A stretch of DNA of 64,000 nt from Pneumocystis sp. 'macacae'. Lineage: Eukaryota > Ascomycota > Pneumocystomycetes > Pneumocystales > Pneumocystaceae. The position numbers and the translations under genes are program-made. Location: the NCBI GenBank assembly GCA_018127085.1, contig CM030730.1, positions 151,501 to 215,500 on the forward strand, given 5' to 3'. Shown here piece by piece: positions 22,068 through 35,988 of this stretch. Position 1 is the first letter of the stretch, and the number at the start of each line of letters is the position of its first letter. The notes beneath the pieces are model-generated. The model saw only the letters and a list, made by a program, of their open reading frames with translations, made no database searches and was not told where the DNA came from.

Positions 22068-23903
22068 ATGTTTAGATCAAATAAAAAAAGAACAACACAA
22101 AGTAACCGGAATTTTGGTGTAGAAGTTTTACGGTACAATGAATATCCAAATCGTCTTAATTTTTATCTTGAAATACCTAATGAAGAAATAACTATTGAAG
22201 AATTTGAAAATTGGGCAATTAGTCGTCTTTGCGGTAAAAATAATGTTTTTTTTTTGGAAATATTTTTTATAAAAAATAAAATAGTTCTTAGTGAAATTGA
22301 ATCTGGAATTTTTCGAAATAGAACATTGAAAGAAATAGATATAATGCTTAAGCCGTTAATAGAGAAACATCTTCCTCTCAGTAGCAATATATCTAGGTCC
22401 TTAAAAGGCTCATTGATTGATGAGGAACGAAAAAAAGATCATTATAGTCATTATATTTTAAAACTTGCATTTTGTCGATCGTAAAAACTAATACTTTCAA
22501 CAAAGACTTCAGATTAATACGTTCTAGAGAAGAACTACGAAAACGCTTTGTACGTGCTGAAACCGCTTTGTTTAAGTTTGATTCTTTTTTAAAAAAAATT
22601 ATAGTAATGTTTTAAAAGACTTCGATTTTTACAAGATGACGCTAAGGAAAGACTCTCATTTGTTAATAGTTTGAATTTTGATTGGGAAATGGTAAATTTT
22701 TTAATTTAATTTTTTTTATCAATACATTTAAGGTCTCTGAAGATGAGAAACGATCTAAGTTGAATAAGCTAACAGATGCTACTCAAAGAAACGTAGAAAA
22801 AGAAGTATTTTTTAAAGAAAGAACACAATAATTCAAAAATCTTAATAACAAAAAATAGGTAGATTTTGATAAAGTTTGTGATTTAGTAGAAAAACGTAAA
22901 GTTTTTTTAGAAAAAGGAAAGGCTTATGTTCCTGCATCAGAACAAATAAGTTTAATTGCAGAAGAATTTTCTTCAAGATTAGAGAGATCTTTAGAGGTTT
23001 TTTACCAATTAAAATATCTATTAATTTTTATATTATTTAGTTAACTGCTAGATTATTACCTCGCCTTGATGAAGATGATCGACTATTACCTATATTAAAT
23101 CATTTAAGTTTAGGGTTTACAGTGCCTGAATATACTAACACAATAGCTGGGATTGGAAATATTTCAGCATTACAAATAGATTCGGTATATATTTATATAA
23201 TTATCTATGTTATTCTAATATTTTAAAGTTAATTAAACATTTTCCTTTGTGCCAGCGTAACTTGCATTTAAATTTAAGAAGAGATAAGCATTTAAGGCAT
23301 TTCGGAAGACTTCAATATGGATTATTTTTAAAAGTATATTCTCAAACAAATAAATATAAATTAATACTTATAATATTAAGGGAATTGGTTTGGATGTTGA
23401 AGAAGCATTAGTATTTTGGAGAAAAAGTTTTTCGAATATGTCGGATGAAAGATTTAATAAAGAATATAGATATAATGTACGCCACAGTTATGGTTTAGAA
23501 GGTAATCGCAAGAATTATAAACCATATAGGTAAATATTATCTATATGTATTATAAATAGAAACTAATTTTAATCAAAGTTGTCAACAAATTCTTACTGGT
23601 CCTCAACCAGGCACAGGAGATTCTCACGGTTGCCCATTTCGACATTTTTCTATAGAAAATCTAAATGCTTCTTTGGAAAACATAGGAATTCATGATCCAA
23701 AAGTTTTAAAAGAAATAAATGATGCAGTGATTGAAAGGCATTATCATATTGCATGTACAAAAGTATTCGAATTTACACATCCTTCAGTTGGTATTTTACA
23801 AGAAAGTATTTCCCATCCAAATCAGTATTTTGATAATAGTTATGCTTTAATAAAAAACACTAATAAAAATGAAAACATGGAAATTGATAAAGAGAACACT
23901 TAA
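22068..23903 (+). CDS. PRI2: DNA primase large subunit
   Basis: Partner of the catalytic primase within DNA polymerase alpha-primase. ATG at 22068 ([20 protein letters not shown]). N-terminal landmarks are [31 protein letters not shown] and [14 protein letters not shown]. After an intron come [19 protein letters not shown] and [14 protein letters not shown]. The C-terminal iron-sulfur domain includes [60 protein letters not shown], giving the conserved cysteines, and a last block with FEFTHPSVG. At least seven short introns break the frame; one (22234-22284) is in frame. The stop is at 23901-23903. Identification is firm. Confidence 0.9.
22234..22284 (+). other. Probable stopless in-frame intron of PRI2 (51 nt)
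   Basis: Runs GTAAAA...AATAG, 51 nt, no stop in frame. Splicing joins WAISRLC to VLSEIESG, giving the compact 'RL.VL.EIE' seen in primase large subunits; the retained version adds 17 residues rich in Phe, Ile and Lys. The branch site is not obvious, so this is less certain than the SAR1 case. Confidence 0.7.
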
Positions 23904-23995
23904 ATATTATCTTTTAATGGAATAATTTTTATGAACTTTACGCAATATATAAGTTGTATTTGTATAAAAATATTCTATTATAAAATAAATTTAGA

Positions 23996-25091
23996 TCATA
24001 ATAATAATTTTTCTGGTATTTCTAAATACTTTTTTAATTCGTTGACATAAGCGTTTGCAACACAAATATCTGTATAAGATTTATCAAATTTCATTTTTAT
24101 AAATGTTGTATATTGAAAAATGTTTTTTTTAATAGATAAAGAAGATTCGTAAGACTTTTCTTTACTCAGAAAATCTATTATATCCAAATCTTTTTGAAAC
24201 ACGTCTAAATTTTGTGTAGAAGTCTCATTAATTTTTTCTATAGTTAAGAATATAGAAGATGGAAAAACGGTATTCCTCATTCTAAATTAAGTTAATTAAA
24301 TAAAATGTTTAAAACTACCTTATATTCTCGGGCAATTTCCAGATTACAGATGTTTTCTTATCTTCAAAATAGTCAGATTCGAAATTTCTATAATTTGTAT
24401 TTATATTATCATAATATTTTGGTATTTCCCCTAGAACAGTAGAAAACAAAATTTCTTGATATGATGGTTTTTTAAGAATAATTGATGGTACATTCTGAAA
24501 TGCCTTGTAAATAGCTTTATTAACTAAATTTGAAAAATCTATTTTGAATAACTTTTCTAGACTCTTATAAAAAAATATACCAATATTGAATACTATACCA
24601 TTAAAACTTTTTTCCATAGAGAAAAGAGGTTCAAGAGAAACTGGAATATTTATTGTAGCAAAAGAATATTCTACAGATTGAGTAGGCTTTATTTTTATAC
24701 TTCTAAAAACCGATTTTTCTTTTCTCTCAAGTACTTTTAGCAATCTTAAAGGAGAATCTTCCTTTATCACTCCAACATATGCAAGAATATCGCCTTTTAA
24801 TAATCTTCCACGAGGACCTGTTTTTTTAATTTCTGAAAAATCAATAATATTATAATGCTTAAGTAAAGATATAACCGCAGGCGAGAGCGTATCTTTTAGA
24901 CTATTAGATATGCCTTTTATAGTTTTTTCACAAGAAATACTATTATTAACTATTTCATATGTAAATATAAATTGTTTTTTTTGAAACTGAAACATGTCTT
25001 TAAATTTTAATAAAACATAATTTATATTTTTATTATATATATATACCTTTCTTGATTTTAAGATATTTTTTACTAAAAAATTCCTAAACAT
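23996..25091 (-). CDS. PDX1: E3-binding protein of pyruvate dehydrogenase (PDX1-like), no lipoyl domain seen
   Basis: ATG at 25091 gives a Lys/Ile-rich presequence-like N-terminus. The clear domain is the peripheral subunit-binding domain at about residues 70-110: LSPAVISLLKHYNIIDFSEI then KKTGPRGRLLKGDILAYV. This tethers E3 (dihydrolipoyl dehydrogenase). The rest is a weakly conserved E2-like region including KLFKIDFSNLVNKAIYKAF and NVPS. No lipoyl domain (ETDKA-type motif) precedes it, unlike most PDX1 proteins. A stopless intron probably lies at 24557-24598, and another near 24280-24316 joins LPENIR to MRNTVFPSSIF. It could instead be another diverged E2-type protein. Confidence 0.65.
24557..24598 (-). 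other. Possible stopless in-frame intron of the PDX1-like gene (42 nt)
   Basis: On the minus strand: GTATAG...GTCTAG, 42 nt, no stop. Removing it gives SFNEKLFKIDFSNLVNKAI, which resembles the E2 catalytic-domain pattern 'LN..L..K.S..DFVIKA' better than the retained reading does. No good branch site is visible, so this rests on weak homology. Confidence 0.55.
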
Positions 25092-25248
25092 ATTAAAATA
25101 TTTTATTTATCAATTAATAACATACAGATGCAATTCCATAATTTAAAGAACTAGAATATCTCAAAACTTCTCTATTCCTAATCCTAAAAGGAAAACTTCT
25201 AGTTAAAAAACTTCTATCTTTTTATGTTAAAATTATAACATTAAAATA

Positions 25249-25498
25249 TTAAAATAAACCTAAATTAATATTTTCCAAAAAAGTATTTTTGAGTACATTC
25301 AATGATTTATTTTCTAATTTAACATTTTTTTCATAAAAGAAAGTATGAATTTGCTTGCATCCTTAAAATAAAAAACCAAATATTAGGAAATTTATTTTAA
25401 TACCTAAATTATTTTTTATAAATACCTTTTATTTGAATCATTTGTAATGAATCTGGATGTAAAGATCGTCTAAAAAGATGTGATAAGATAGAAATCAT
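25249..25498 (-). CDS. Small spliced gene, unknown (about 62 residues)
   Basis: ATG at 25498 reads MISILSHLFRRSLHPDSLQM then IQIK; an intron at 25362-25425 (GTATTT...TTTAAG, 64 nt) leads in frame to GCKQIHTFFYEKNVKLENK and a stop at 25249. Each exon alone is short. The basic N-terminus without acidic residues before position 16 would fit a mitochondrial presequence. It lies between PDX1 and a long AT-rich gap, on the same strand as PDX1. I do not recognise the family; codon use is ordinary for the window, but chance is not excluded. Confidence 0.4.
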
Positions 25499-26747
25499 TA
25501 TTTTTTCCTATAAAACTCATTCAAAAACTTAATTTCCTTTTCAACATTTATTTTTTTATAATTTTAAACCTATTATTATCGATGTTTCAACATTCAAAAA
25601 TGTTTCAAGAAAATCTATATTTTGACTAATTTTAATTTAATAAGAATTCAGGACTGTTTTTAATTTAAAAAGAAAAACAATTTCTATTTCCTTATTTTTT
25701 ATGTTTAATTGTTTTTACTTTTTTTTTTTTTAAATTTTAATTTTTTATAAATAAAAATTAAATAGTTAATATTTAAAAATTTATAGAATACGAAAAATTA
25801 AACTATCACTTAAAACATATCTATTTTTATTTTAAGAATCAAGGCTCTATAATTTTTACTATATAATTAGTAATTATAGGACATAAATATTATTGAATTT
25901 AAATTAAAATATTTTGTTTCAAATATATACAAATTGGAAACGTGAAGCTTTAATGGTTTTAAATAAACGAAACCTAAAAGAGAATTTTATAATAATTTTT
26001 AATAAAAAAGATTAATAAGAACTTTTAAATAATAGATAACTTTATAATATGAATTAAAAAGAAAAAAAAAAGGAATTTAAAAGTAATAAAAATTACATAG
26101 GAAGTTATAAAATAGACCATTTTCTCTCTATTTCTATATATATTAGAGAAAAATAAAAAATATGAAATTGATAAACAAACACATATAGAATGCATCAAAA
26201 GACAATAAAAATTGCTCTATAATAAAGAAAGACACTATTTATAAGAACATTAAAATAATATTCAGATATCATAATACGAAAAAAGGTCAACTTTAGAAGA
26301 AATTAATTACTAAAAAATTAAAATTTACTACAAGTGAAAACAACAATAAATAAGCAAATCATAATATATCTGGAAAAAATATATAGTTGTATAGTGGAGA
26401 AAAATGTTAATTTTGAAAAAATATAAAAATAAATGAGAAAAACAATTTATCATTTGAAAAAATTATTATATCGAAATTTAAATATAATAAAAACTAAATT
26501 TGCAAAAATTTCATCTGAAATATCTTGATGGTATTCTGTGTTGGCTGGTTATTTAGCTATTTATCTTTTTATCCTCATTAACATAGTTTTTTATTATTAA
26601 ATATTTTATTTTTCAAGAATACCATATAATTTATACCAATATATTTGCTAGAAATATTTTTTAAATAAAATATTCAATGTTAATTCTTTTTTTAATATAG
26701 AAAATAAAATTCTTTTCCTAAAGTTTGTTCTCTATAGAATCCAATAA
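25499..26747. other. AT-rich non-coding gap
   Basis: 1.25 kb upstream of MED11 composed almost entirely of A and T runs. No frame, tRNA-like or repeat structure worth calling was found on either strand. The promoter of MED11 must lie at its right end. Confidence 0.5.
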
Positions 26748-27181
26748 ATGGATGAAGAGCAAAATCATTTAAAACAACTTACAGATATTGAGAAGGTATA
26801 TTCTATGATTGATATAAGCTATTTCTTACTTTTTATTAAAGAAAATATCTTGTTTATTAAAGGAAGGCGGTTTAGCTATTGAAACTATTGTTAAAAAATC
26901 AACAACAAAAGAAGATGAATCTTCATTAAAAAACGCATTTCAAAGCCATGTCAGAAAATATATGATGCTATTAGAGGTAAGTTTCAAGATTAAAAAAATC
27001 TTTTTGACAACAAAAGGATATTTCTGTTCAACTTAGAAATCAAGCGAAAGCATTAGAGGAAGCACAAGTACCTATTAATACTATTCCAAAATTGCAGGAT
27101 TTTGCTAGAGAAAAAAATATAGAACATTGGAAAAAAATAGAAACATTTCTAAAGAAGTTACAATTGTCTAATCAAAAATGA
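26748..27181 (+). CDS. MED11: Mediator head-module subunit Med11
   Basis: A three-exon gene mostly hidden by introns. ATG at 26748 reads MDEEQNHLKQLTDIEK; a 46-nt intron (GTATAT...ATTAAAG) leads to KISCLLKEGGLAIETIVKK and FQSHVRKYMMLLE; a second intron (GTAAGT...CAAAAG) leads to DISVQLRNQAKALEEAQVP and ends NQK at the TGA at 27179-27181. The order 'L..IE..I...L..GG.AI' then 'F..HV..Y...LE.ISV.LR.Q...L' is the Med11 helical core that binds Med22/Med17 at the base of the Mediator head. Length of about 115 residues fits the family. Confidence 0.8.
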
Positions 27182-27271
27182 TCAAGACGAGAATTTAGTA
27201 TTATAAAATATTTTATAATATATATATTTTTCATTCTTAATCTTTTTAAAAATAAAAAGAATAAAGAGTAT

Positions 27272-29880
27272 TTACTCAGTAGAGACTGATTTGTCATTAT
27301 TTCTATCTAATATTATATAGAACGGATTATTTGAACAATTTTCTTTTGCATAATATGATTGTGTTTGATGACGACCGTATTTAACAAGATTTTCGATTTT
27401 CATTCTATGAGATATAAACTGTAGTTTAGGGAATGTCGCTTTTTGTCCGTAGAGTATCATTCGACTAAGACGTATTTCATCAGGATCGCTTAATATATAA
27501 AAGAAGTCAGATAGAAGAGTTTTAGGCTAATAAATATTAATCATCCTTTATAAATGTAATATGAAAAAACACCCAAATTGTTATATTTCCTTTAAATTTT
27601 TGTAAAAAAACATGAGTCCAATCTTGACCAAGAGGTCTAGGCATCAACTCAAGATCACGTAATACACGAAGCCATTTGATCATGTCGTGCTTAAATTAAT
27701 GTGAAAACTATATATATTTAAATACTTATTATGCACCTTAAGATATTGCTCAATGGCACTTCCAAGGAATCCTCCTCTCCATCCTTTACCTTTCCTATGA
27801 CTTACAGGATGGCCCACCGCTCCTCTGGGAGAAAAAAACCATGTTTTAATATGAGGGTTAACTTGAGAAACTATTGAATATGTAACATCAAAATACTATA
27901 AAATATAAATATAATTCAATTTTTAGTCTTTAATATTTTACCATATGTAATGAATTAATAGGAATATCAGTTCGTAATGACCCTAAAAATTAATTTTAAA
28001 ATTCATAGTGTATTGGAATTTACCATCCTTCCATTTGTTACCAAAGTTATAAGGAATTAATCTACCATCTGAGCTTTTTGACATAAGAGGAACAGGATTT
28101 AAAATTCCTTTTATAATAAGCTGTGTTTATTTTCAAAAAAATTACCTGGAACAGCAGCACTAACAAAATTAAAAACAGATTAAAACATTATACTCATTAC
28201 AAACCTAGCTATTAAGGCTGACCATATTACAGTATCTGGAGCAGTAAGATAATTTACAAGTTTCGGAGGAGAATGATGATCATCAGGAACAACTGATATA
28301 TTTAATATTCTTCCAGTTCTTTCATATGCCTCCTTAAACGTAGTACTACCCCTAGTAAACCATGTACAGCGAATAGCACTAAGTTATTATCAATGTTAAA
28401 TAATATATAAATCAATTTAATACCAATCCACAGCATCAAATCTTGCACCCGTCTTCCACCATCGTTTTAGCCATACCTAGAAAAATTAACAAAATAGAAC
28501 ACTATCTAAAACTAATACAATTGTTTTTTCATGACATGTTGTAATTTTGCGTGATAATTCGGGAACAAGAAGTGCCATAAGTTCCTAGTACCTATAAATA
28601 CATTTTCAAAAATAAATAAATACATACTTCATCAGTACGTGTACATACTAATGATGCAATTAAGGCGCCTCCACTAGTTCCAGTAATTATGTTAGGAAGC
28701 AATTTAGTATCTAATAATGCTTTAACAACTCCCAAATGATAATAACTAATAATGTTAAAAAGAGAAAAAAAGAAAACATAAGTACGCAAATGCTGCTCCT
28801 CCAGATAAACATAAAGCTGAATGACCATAATTTTTGGTTAGATATTCAAAAAAAAAAAGCTTGTTTTGCATTGAAATTTTAGAACTATTAATAATATGTT
28901 TTAAAGACTTTTCCACTATAAAATTAAATATAATAATCACATTCATATTTTTAAAATTACCTTCAGTTACATAACCATCAACTAAATATTTTGTTCCAAA
29001 ATATGTTTGGCTATAAAGTCGCGGATTTTCTATGCCTCCTAAACAAAAATAAAAAACTTTTTATATAAAGAAAAATAGAACCAAAGTTAGGCTTAATGCA
29101 TGTTTCCAATACATTTCTAAGTGCTTCTACGTTATCACTTTCTCTGTACATTTTCAACAGTCTCAATACTTTATTAATCAATTGATAATCATAATAATCA
29201 AATTGAGGATCTTCCATCCATTTATCATTCCCAAAGAACCTATCTAATTCAGAAGCTGCCAATTTCCATTCATCATAAGAATTTGCTTCATGAAGCTTTT
29301 TTCGAAGATACTGTCTTTGTCCTCTCCTAAATAAATAAGAAAAAAAAATAATACTAAGTTGAATTTTACCATATAAATAAATTTTCATATAGAGCTATAT
29401 AAACGCGAATTATTGTATAAAAGACTCTATTTTTCTTAATAAATTAGAATCTTTTAAAAAAACCATACGACAAAATAAATAGATATCCAAAGACAAACAA
29501 CAAAAGGGGCCATCGGAGGTAATAATATCTAAAACTAAGTTAATATGAAAAAAATCATTTAATCGCTTACACGAATCCTTCTCGTTTTTCATCTACTCCT
29601 TTACGAAATTTATCTTGATTAATTTTTTTGTGTTTTTGAATATATTCATGAATGGGACACCAATCATCAAACTCCTTCACACCTTCTTCCCCTTTTTTTG
29701 AGCTTTCTGATAAATGAATACATTTTTCATAATCTTTTATATCTATTTTTCTTAGTCAAATTGTTTAATAATATTCATTTTACGATTAATATTGCAAAAA
29801 TTAATATAAAAATCAGATAATATTTTAGAAGAATCTATAAGATCTTTGTTTTTTTCTTCTTTATTTTCTATTTGTATCAT
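27272..29880 (-). CDS. Patatin-type triacylglycerol lipase (Tgl4/Tgl5/SDP1-like)
   Basis: Likely lipid-droplet lipase. ATG at 29880 (MIQIENKEEKNKDLID); introns near 29743-29776, 29539-29577 and 29429-29472 give FCNINHIKDYEKCIHL, then the membrane segment YYYLRWPLLLFVFGYLFILS and VFYTIIRVYIALYENLFI. The SDP1-type segment SYDEWKLAASELDRFFGND and FDYYDYQLINKVLRLL follows, then PRLYSQTYFGTKYLVDGYVT. The patatin core has the oxyanion loop ALCLSGGAAFA and, after an intron, YHLGVVKALLDTKLLPNI and the nucleophile motif GTSGGAL (GxSxG). Many small exons between 28560 and 27480 encode the rest; the end is at 27272. The apparent frame at 29410-29592 is a shadow spanning introns. Confidence 0.82.
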
Positions 29881-30015
29881 TTTATTCTTAATTTTTTGGA
29901 GAAATTACATTTATTTTTTTAATGTTATCAAATTTTGATAACGCAAGTATTCTTAAAATTTTGAAATCTTAAATCATTAAAAAAACTAACAAAAAATAGA
30001 AAAAAGTTATTTTTT

Positions 30016-31467
<1,452 letters not shown>

Positions 31468-31567
31468 ATATATTTTTTTAATATTGTTTAAAATAATATA
31501 AAAATTATTTATAAAAAATATTTTAATTAAAAAAAACATATTCTTTTAATCAAACCAATATTGCACT

Positions 31568-33010
31568 ATGGATGAGAAAGAATCAGTTGCTTTTCTGCCT
31601 ACTTTTGATTTAAATAGTTATATTAATAATTATAAAGGTAAATATTAATATATTTTAAAGTTAAAGTTAAAAATTATTTTTATTAGGTTATACACGTATT
31701 GAACGTCTAATATTCATTTCTGAACGTTGTTTACCCCTTAGTATTGAAGCACTTGAACTTGCTATTAAATTATCTCAATCAGAAACTCTAAATACTGTTT
31801 TATATGAAAAACTTGTCACATTATTACAAAAAAAATATCTTAAAAATATAATTTTAAATACAGATTGGATTCTTGAAACAAAAAACAAAGCTAAAAGTAT
31901 ACTTCAAAAATTAGAACTTGCATTAAAAAACTATAAAAATAACTTTATAAAAGAAAGTATAAGAGTATTTTTACTTTAATTTTTTTAAAATAAATTCACT
32001 CATAATAGATGGGATACAATGATCTTGGAGATCATTATTATGTATGCAGGGATTTGAATAACAGTTTAAAATTCTACTCTAAAGCATTAAAATATTGTAC
32101 AACATCAAAACATGTTATGGATATATTATTGAATATTATAAAAATATTTTTAGAACAAAAGAATTTTTTAAATGTACAATCCCAACTTTCAAAAATACAA
32201 AATATATCTCTTAAAAATAAAATTAATTCTAAAATTCAAGTAATTTATGGTTTAGTTCATCTTAATTTGGAAAACTATAGAGAAGCAGCTTTAACATTTT
32301 GCATGTTTAAAAATGAAGAAAATATAGAATTTAATGATGTAACCCTATATAATTTATTTGTTTTATTACTAAAAATATTATAGATTATATCGATTAATGA
32401 TGTAGTTATTTATGCTATAATTTGTTCTCTTTCATCCTTTTCTCGTTCTGAACTTAAACAATATATTATTGAAAATACTGAATTTAGAAAACTATTAGAA
32501 CTAGAGCCTCAGATTTTGGAAGCAGCTCTTGCATTTTATTCATCTAATTATTTAAAATGTTTTGATATTTTAAATAGATTAAAAAATAATTTTATACTTG
32601 ATATATATTTAAGTAAAAATATCAACAATATATTTTTATATATAAGACAAAAAGCATATATCTTCTATCTTAAATCTTTTAGTTTAGTTGATCTCAGAAA
32701 AATGGCAAATGTTTTTCTATTTCTGTTAGAAGATATAGAAAAAGAACTTATACAATTAATAATGGAATCAAAAATATCTGCTAAAATAGACAGTGTAAAA
32801 AAGGTACGTATGTTATAATTATATAAAAAATAATATAATGTTTAGTTTCTCATAATTACAGAATCAAATCAGCATGATGCAATATATAGAAATATATATA
32901 AAATCAATAATGAATATAAAAAGAATGTAAAATTATCATTAATGCATATGAATCTAGTGAAAGAGGGCTTAGAAGTAAAATCTATTTCTAAATCGACTCA
33001 TAATATTTAA
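31568..33010 (+). CDS. CSN1: COP9 signalosome subunit 1
   Basis: Scaffold subunit of the cullin deneddylase. ATG at 31568 (MDEKESVAFLPTFDLNSYIN). After a short intron, GYTRIERLIFISERCLPLSI matches the CSN1 'YIxNYxGxTRIxRLxFIAxxC' signature, which Rpn7 lacks. A TPR-like region follows (GYNDLGDHYYVCRDLNNSLK, FYSKALKYCTTSKHVMDILL). The PCI domain (32395-32818) includes SELKQYIIENTEFRKLLELE and FLFLLEDIEKELIQLIMESK. After the last intron the tail reads FLIITESNQHDAIYRNIYKI and ends STHNI at the TAA at 33008-33010. It is about 430 residues and somewhat diverged; Rpn7 is the main alternative. Confidence 0.75.
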
Positions 33011-33224
33011 ATATAAATAATTTTTATTAAATGAGTTTTTTAAACAAATTTTATTATTTAAAATTTATACAAAACAGTATTCACAATACTCTTGTTATAT
33101 ATTCTATATAAATGCGGAATAATCATAACATGGCTATCAAAACGATGATATATGTACTTTTAAAGAATAAGAACCAACAAATATATTATATTTAGTATAA
33201 AAATATTAAAAACACATAACCACT

Positions 33225-35988
33225 TCATCTATATCTTTGTCTTCCATTATAATGCGTTTCAGAATTAGGGTTTACTTGATGAATATTTTCTTGATTAAAA
33301 AAGCAATAATTTCTATATGGATCAAAATATGCTTGTGACATATAATTAGGTATAGAGTTTTGATAATTATGATATGGATAATTTGTATATACAGGGATAT
33401 GAATTGTTCGACGATAATCTTTATCATAAATGTGTTTTCCTTGATTTTTACAAGAAATGAGCCGATTAAAAATGTAGCTAATTAGAAAAACGAGGAAAAG
33501 TCCAAAAACAAAAACAACAATAAAAACCCATTTCTTGAACTACTAATATTTTAATATATTTAAAATATTATTTTAAGATAATTACCCCAGTTAATAATGT
33601 TTTCAATTGATTCCCAAGACTCCCTTCTATGCAATTACCTTTATAACAAAAACCATAAAATCCACAAGGTGTTCCATCTTGAGATATTATTTTTTTTAAT
33701 TACAATAAAAGATATTTACCAATAAAATAATTTTGAAGTCCAGAATATACACAAACACCTGCAATTTCACATAAAAATATGCAAGAGCTGTGACATGCAC
33801 CTTTAGAATTATTAAATTGAGCAATACATTGCTAAATTACTTAAAATAAAAGTGGATATTAATTCCGAATTACCTTATTACGAGATGTACAGATGCCCGA
33901 GGCACATTTAAGTCTATTACCACAAATTGAACCATCTTTTTTAAATAAATCCGAGGGACACGTTGAAGAGTTACCAGAACATACTTCAGCAATATCACAT
34001 TCATCATGAGAAGGACGACATATAGTATCTTTTGGTGCAAACTGACAATTTTTACAGCATGCTTCATTAGAATCACTATAAAGTAAATATTCATATATTT
34101 ATTAAAAGATATACGTACTCGCATACCGATCCTGGAGTAAATTTGCAGGTTTTAGGATCACAGCACAAATTCCCCTTGCAACCTTTTTCTCCTCCACAGT
34201 CACACTCTTCTCCTTCTTCAATAATTCCATTTCCACATCTTTCTATTACATATTAAAATATAGTTATTAATATAAGTTATATACTTTCAGAAATTAAGGT
34301 AATATTTTTATTACTTAATAAGCATTTAGAATTAACCAATTTTTTCTCTAAGTTAGAGCATATTTGTCCCACAGTACATGGACTAAAAGTTTGTAAAGAT
34401 GAAGAACTTTTCGGATTCATTATAAATCTTCCATTTGCATTGCATAAAGAAGAACCTATAATAATTTAAAATTTTAAATCGTAAATAATTAAATTACTTA
34501 AGGGACAACATGAAATTGAAGGATCTTGGCAAGTTTGTTCAGTACAATCATGAGAAGCACCAAACCCTAAAACACATATATTAAATTATCATTATAATAA
34601 TGTATTTACCATGTCCTATTTCATGAGCAAGTACAACATCTTCAATACGACTTGGACTTGCTATAACATTTGTACCTGAGATTGAATCAATACCATGTTT
34701 TTTTGGAATAACATCTTGACAAAGAACTCCAAACCATGCAACACCAACCTCTAAAGAAGAACGACATGCAGTAAATAAAGACCATAATGCAATACCATCG
34801 GCAATCTTACTTCTCCATGTGCTAAATTGTCTTAGACGATCAGAAATGGTATAAGATGATGAACAATTAGTATTCCATAAAACACTTGGATTTTCTTTAA
34901 TAGGACATGGCCCCTCCATAACTGTTATATTCAACAATCCCAGAGAAATATTAAATGTTTCTTCATAAATTGCAGAAACCTTAATATTAGTTTTAATAAG
35001 TATAAAAACATCGTTACCTTATTATATAAAGAGATAATATGCGATGTTGCATCATTTACGCTTCGAAACAGCGAAATATAATTACAATCAAGAGCTGCAG
35101 CCATAAAGGCTACTTTTTTATATTTCGGACATCCTGCTATATTTCCTGTATTAAGTGATAATTGATCTTTAGAAGGAGTTAAGCCTGATTGTTTTACGTC
35201 ACTTCCTTTCCTCTTCTTATGGGAAGATGTAAAATCAGATGAATTTGATAAAACAAATAGATAATCGTTATCCTGATTTTCAAACATACACATTACATCA
35301 TTTCTTTTTTCAAACATTTCAATTGGTTGATCAGAGTCGCTCCATATAACCATGTTATCACCGTGTCCAAAAATATTCGGCTCATGAAACTCTTTAGATA
35401 ACATATAATTCTCTAATGTCTTTACAGTGTATAAATCTCCGAACAATGAAAAAGAACCTTCAAATACAACTGCATTATTGTCTTGAAGAAATGATATTCT
35501 TGCCCATCCTGTTTCGTACCATGTTTTTTCCAACATTTGTGTATTATCTTCCATATATGTTATATATGCTTTTCCTGCGTAAACTTTGTAACTATTTCTA
35601 TCAATTTTTCCCGAATGCACAACTTCCCCATGTTCATTTTGAACCTGCAAAAATGACATTTCATGCAATAAATCTAAATTTGGCATCATTGTAAGTTTAA
35701 CATATTTTTTCATTAACCCCAAATAATCAATTTTCTGAAAATGATATGGCAATGCAAAAACTAAATCAAAAGACGAATAAGAATCTAAAGACTTTTTCGG
35801 ATATTCTGTAGGATGCACAAACAATGTAACATTCTCAAGAAGCTGAACTCTCCGTATACTAATAGGTTGCATAATTAGTGCTAATAATTATAAGTATGCG
35901 TATAAACATTTCCTCAAAACTTACATCCATATAACTTCCCAAAAGAAAAAAACAACAAATAAAAAGAACATTGAAATATATACCCCAT
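33225..35988 (-). CDS. ADAM-family zinc metalloprotease with disintegrin and membrane segment
   Basis: Resembles fission-yeast Mde10 and Aspergillus ADM-A. The first exon is short: ATG at 35988 encodes a signal peptide ([20 protein letters not shown]), followed by a 44-nt intron (35881-35924) and then [19 protein letters not shown] prodomain leads to the reprolysin domain ([18 protein letters not shown] ... HIISLYN). The catalytic zinc site HEIGHG/FGASHD is split by an intron. A Cys-rich disintegrin-like region follows ([53 protein letters not shown]), then an ADAM-Cys segment, a membrane helix ([17 protein letters not shown]) and a Tyr/Asn-rich cytoplasmic tail. A surface sheddase or spore-related role is plausible. 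Confidence 0.88.

Noticed and set aside
29410..29592. 60-codon frame inside the lipase gene
   Set aside because: It spans two introns in the wrong frame; the correct frame gives a membrane helix and the family segment VYIALYENLF.
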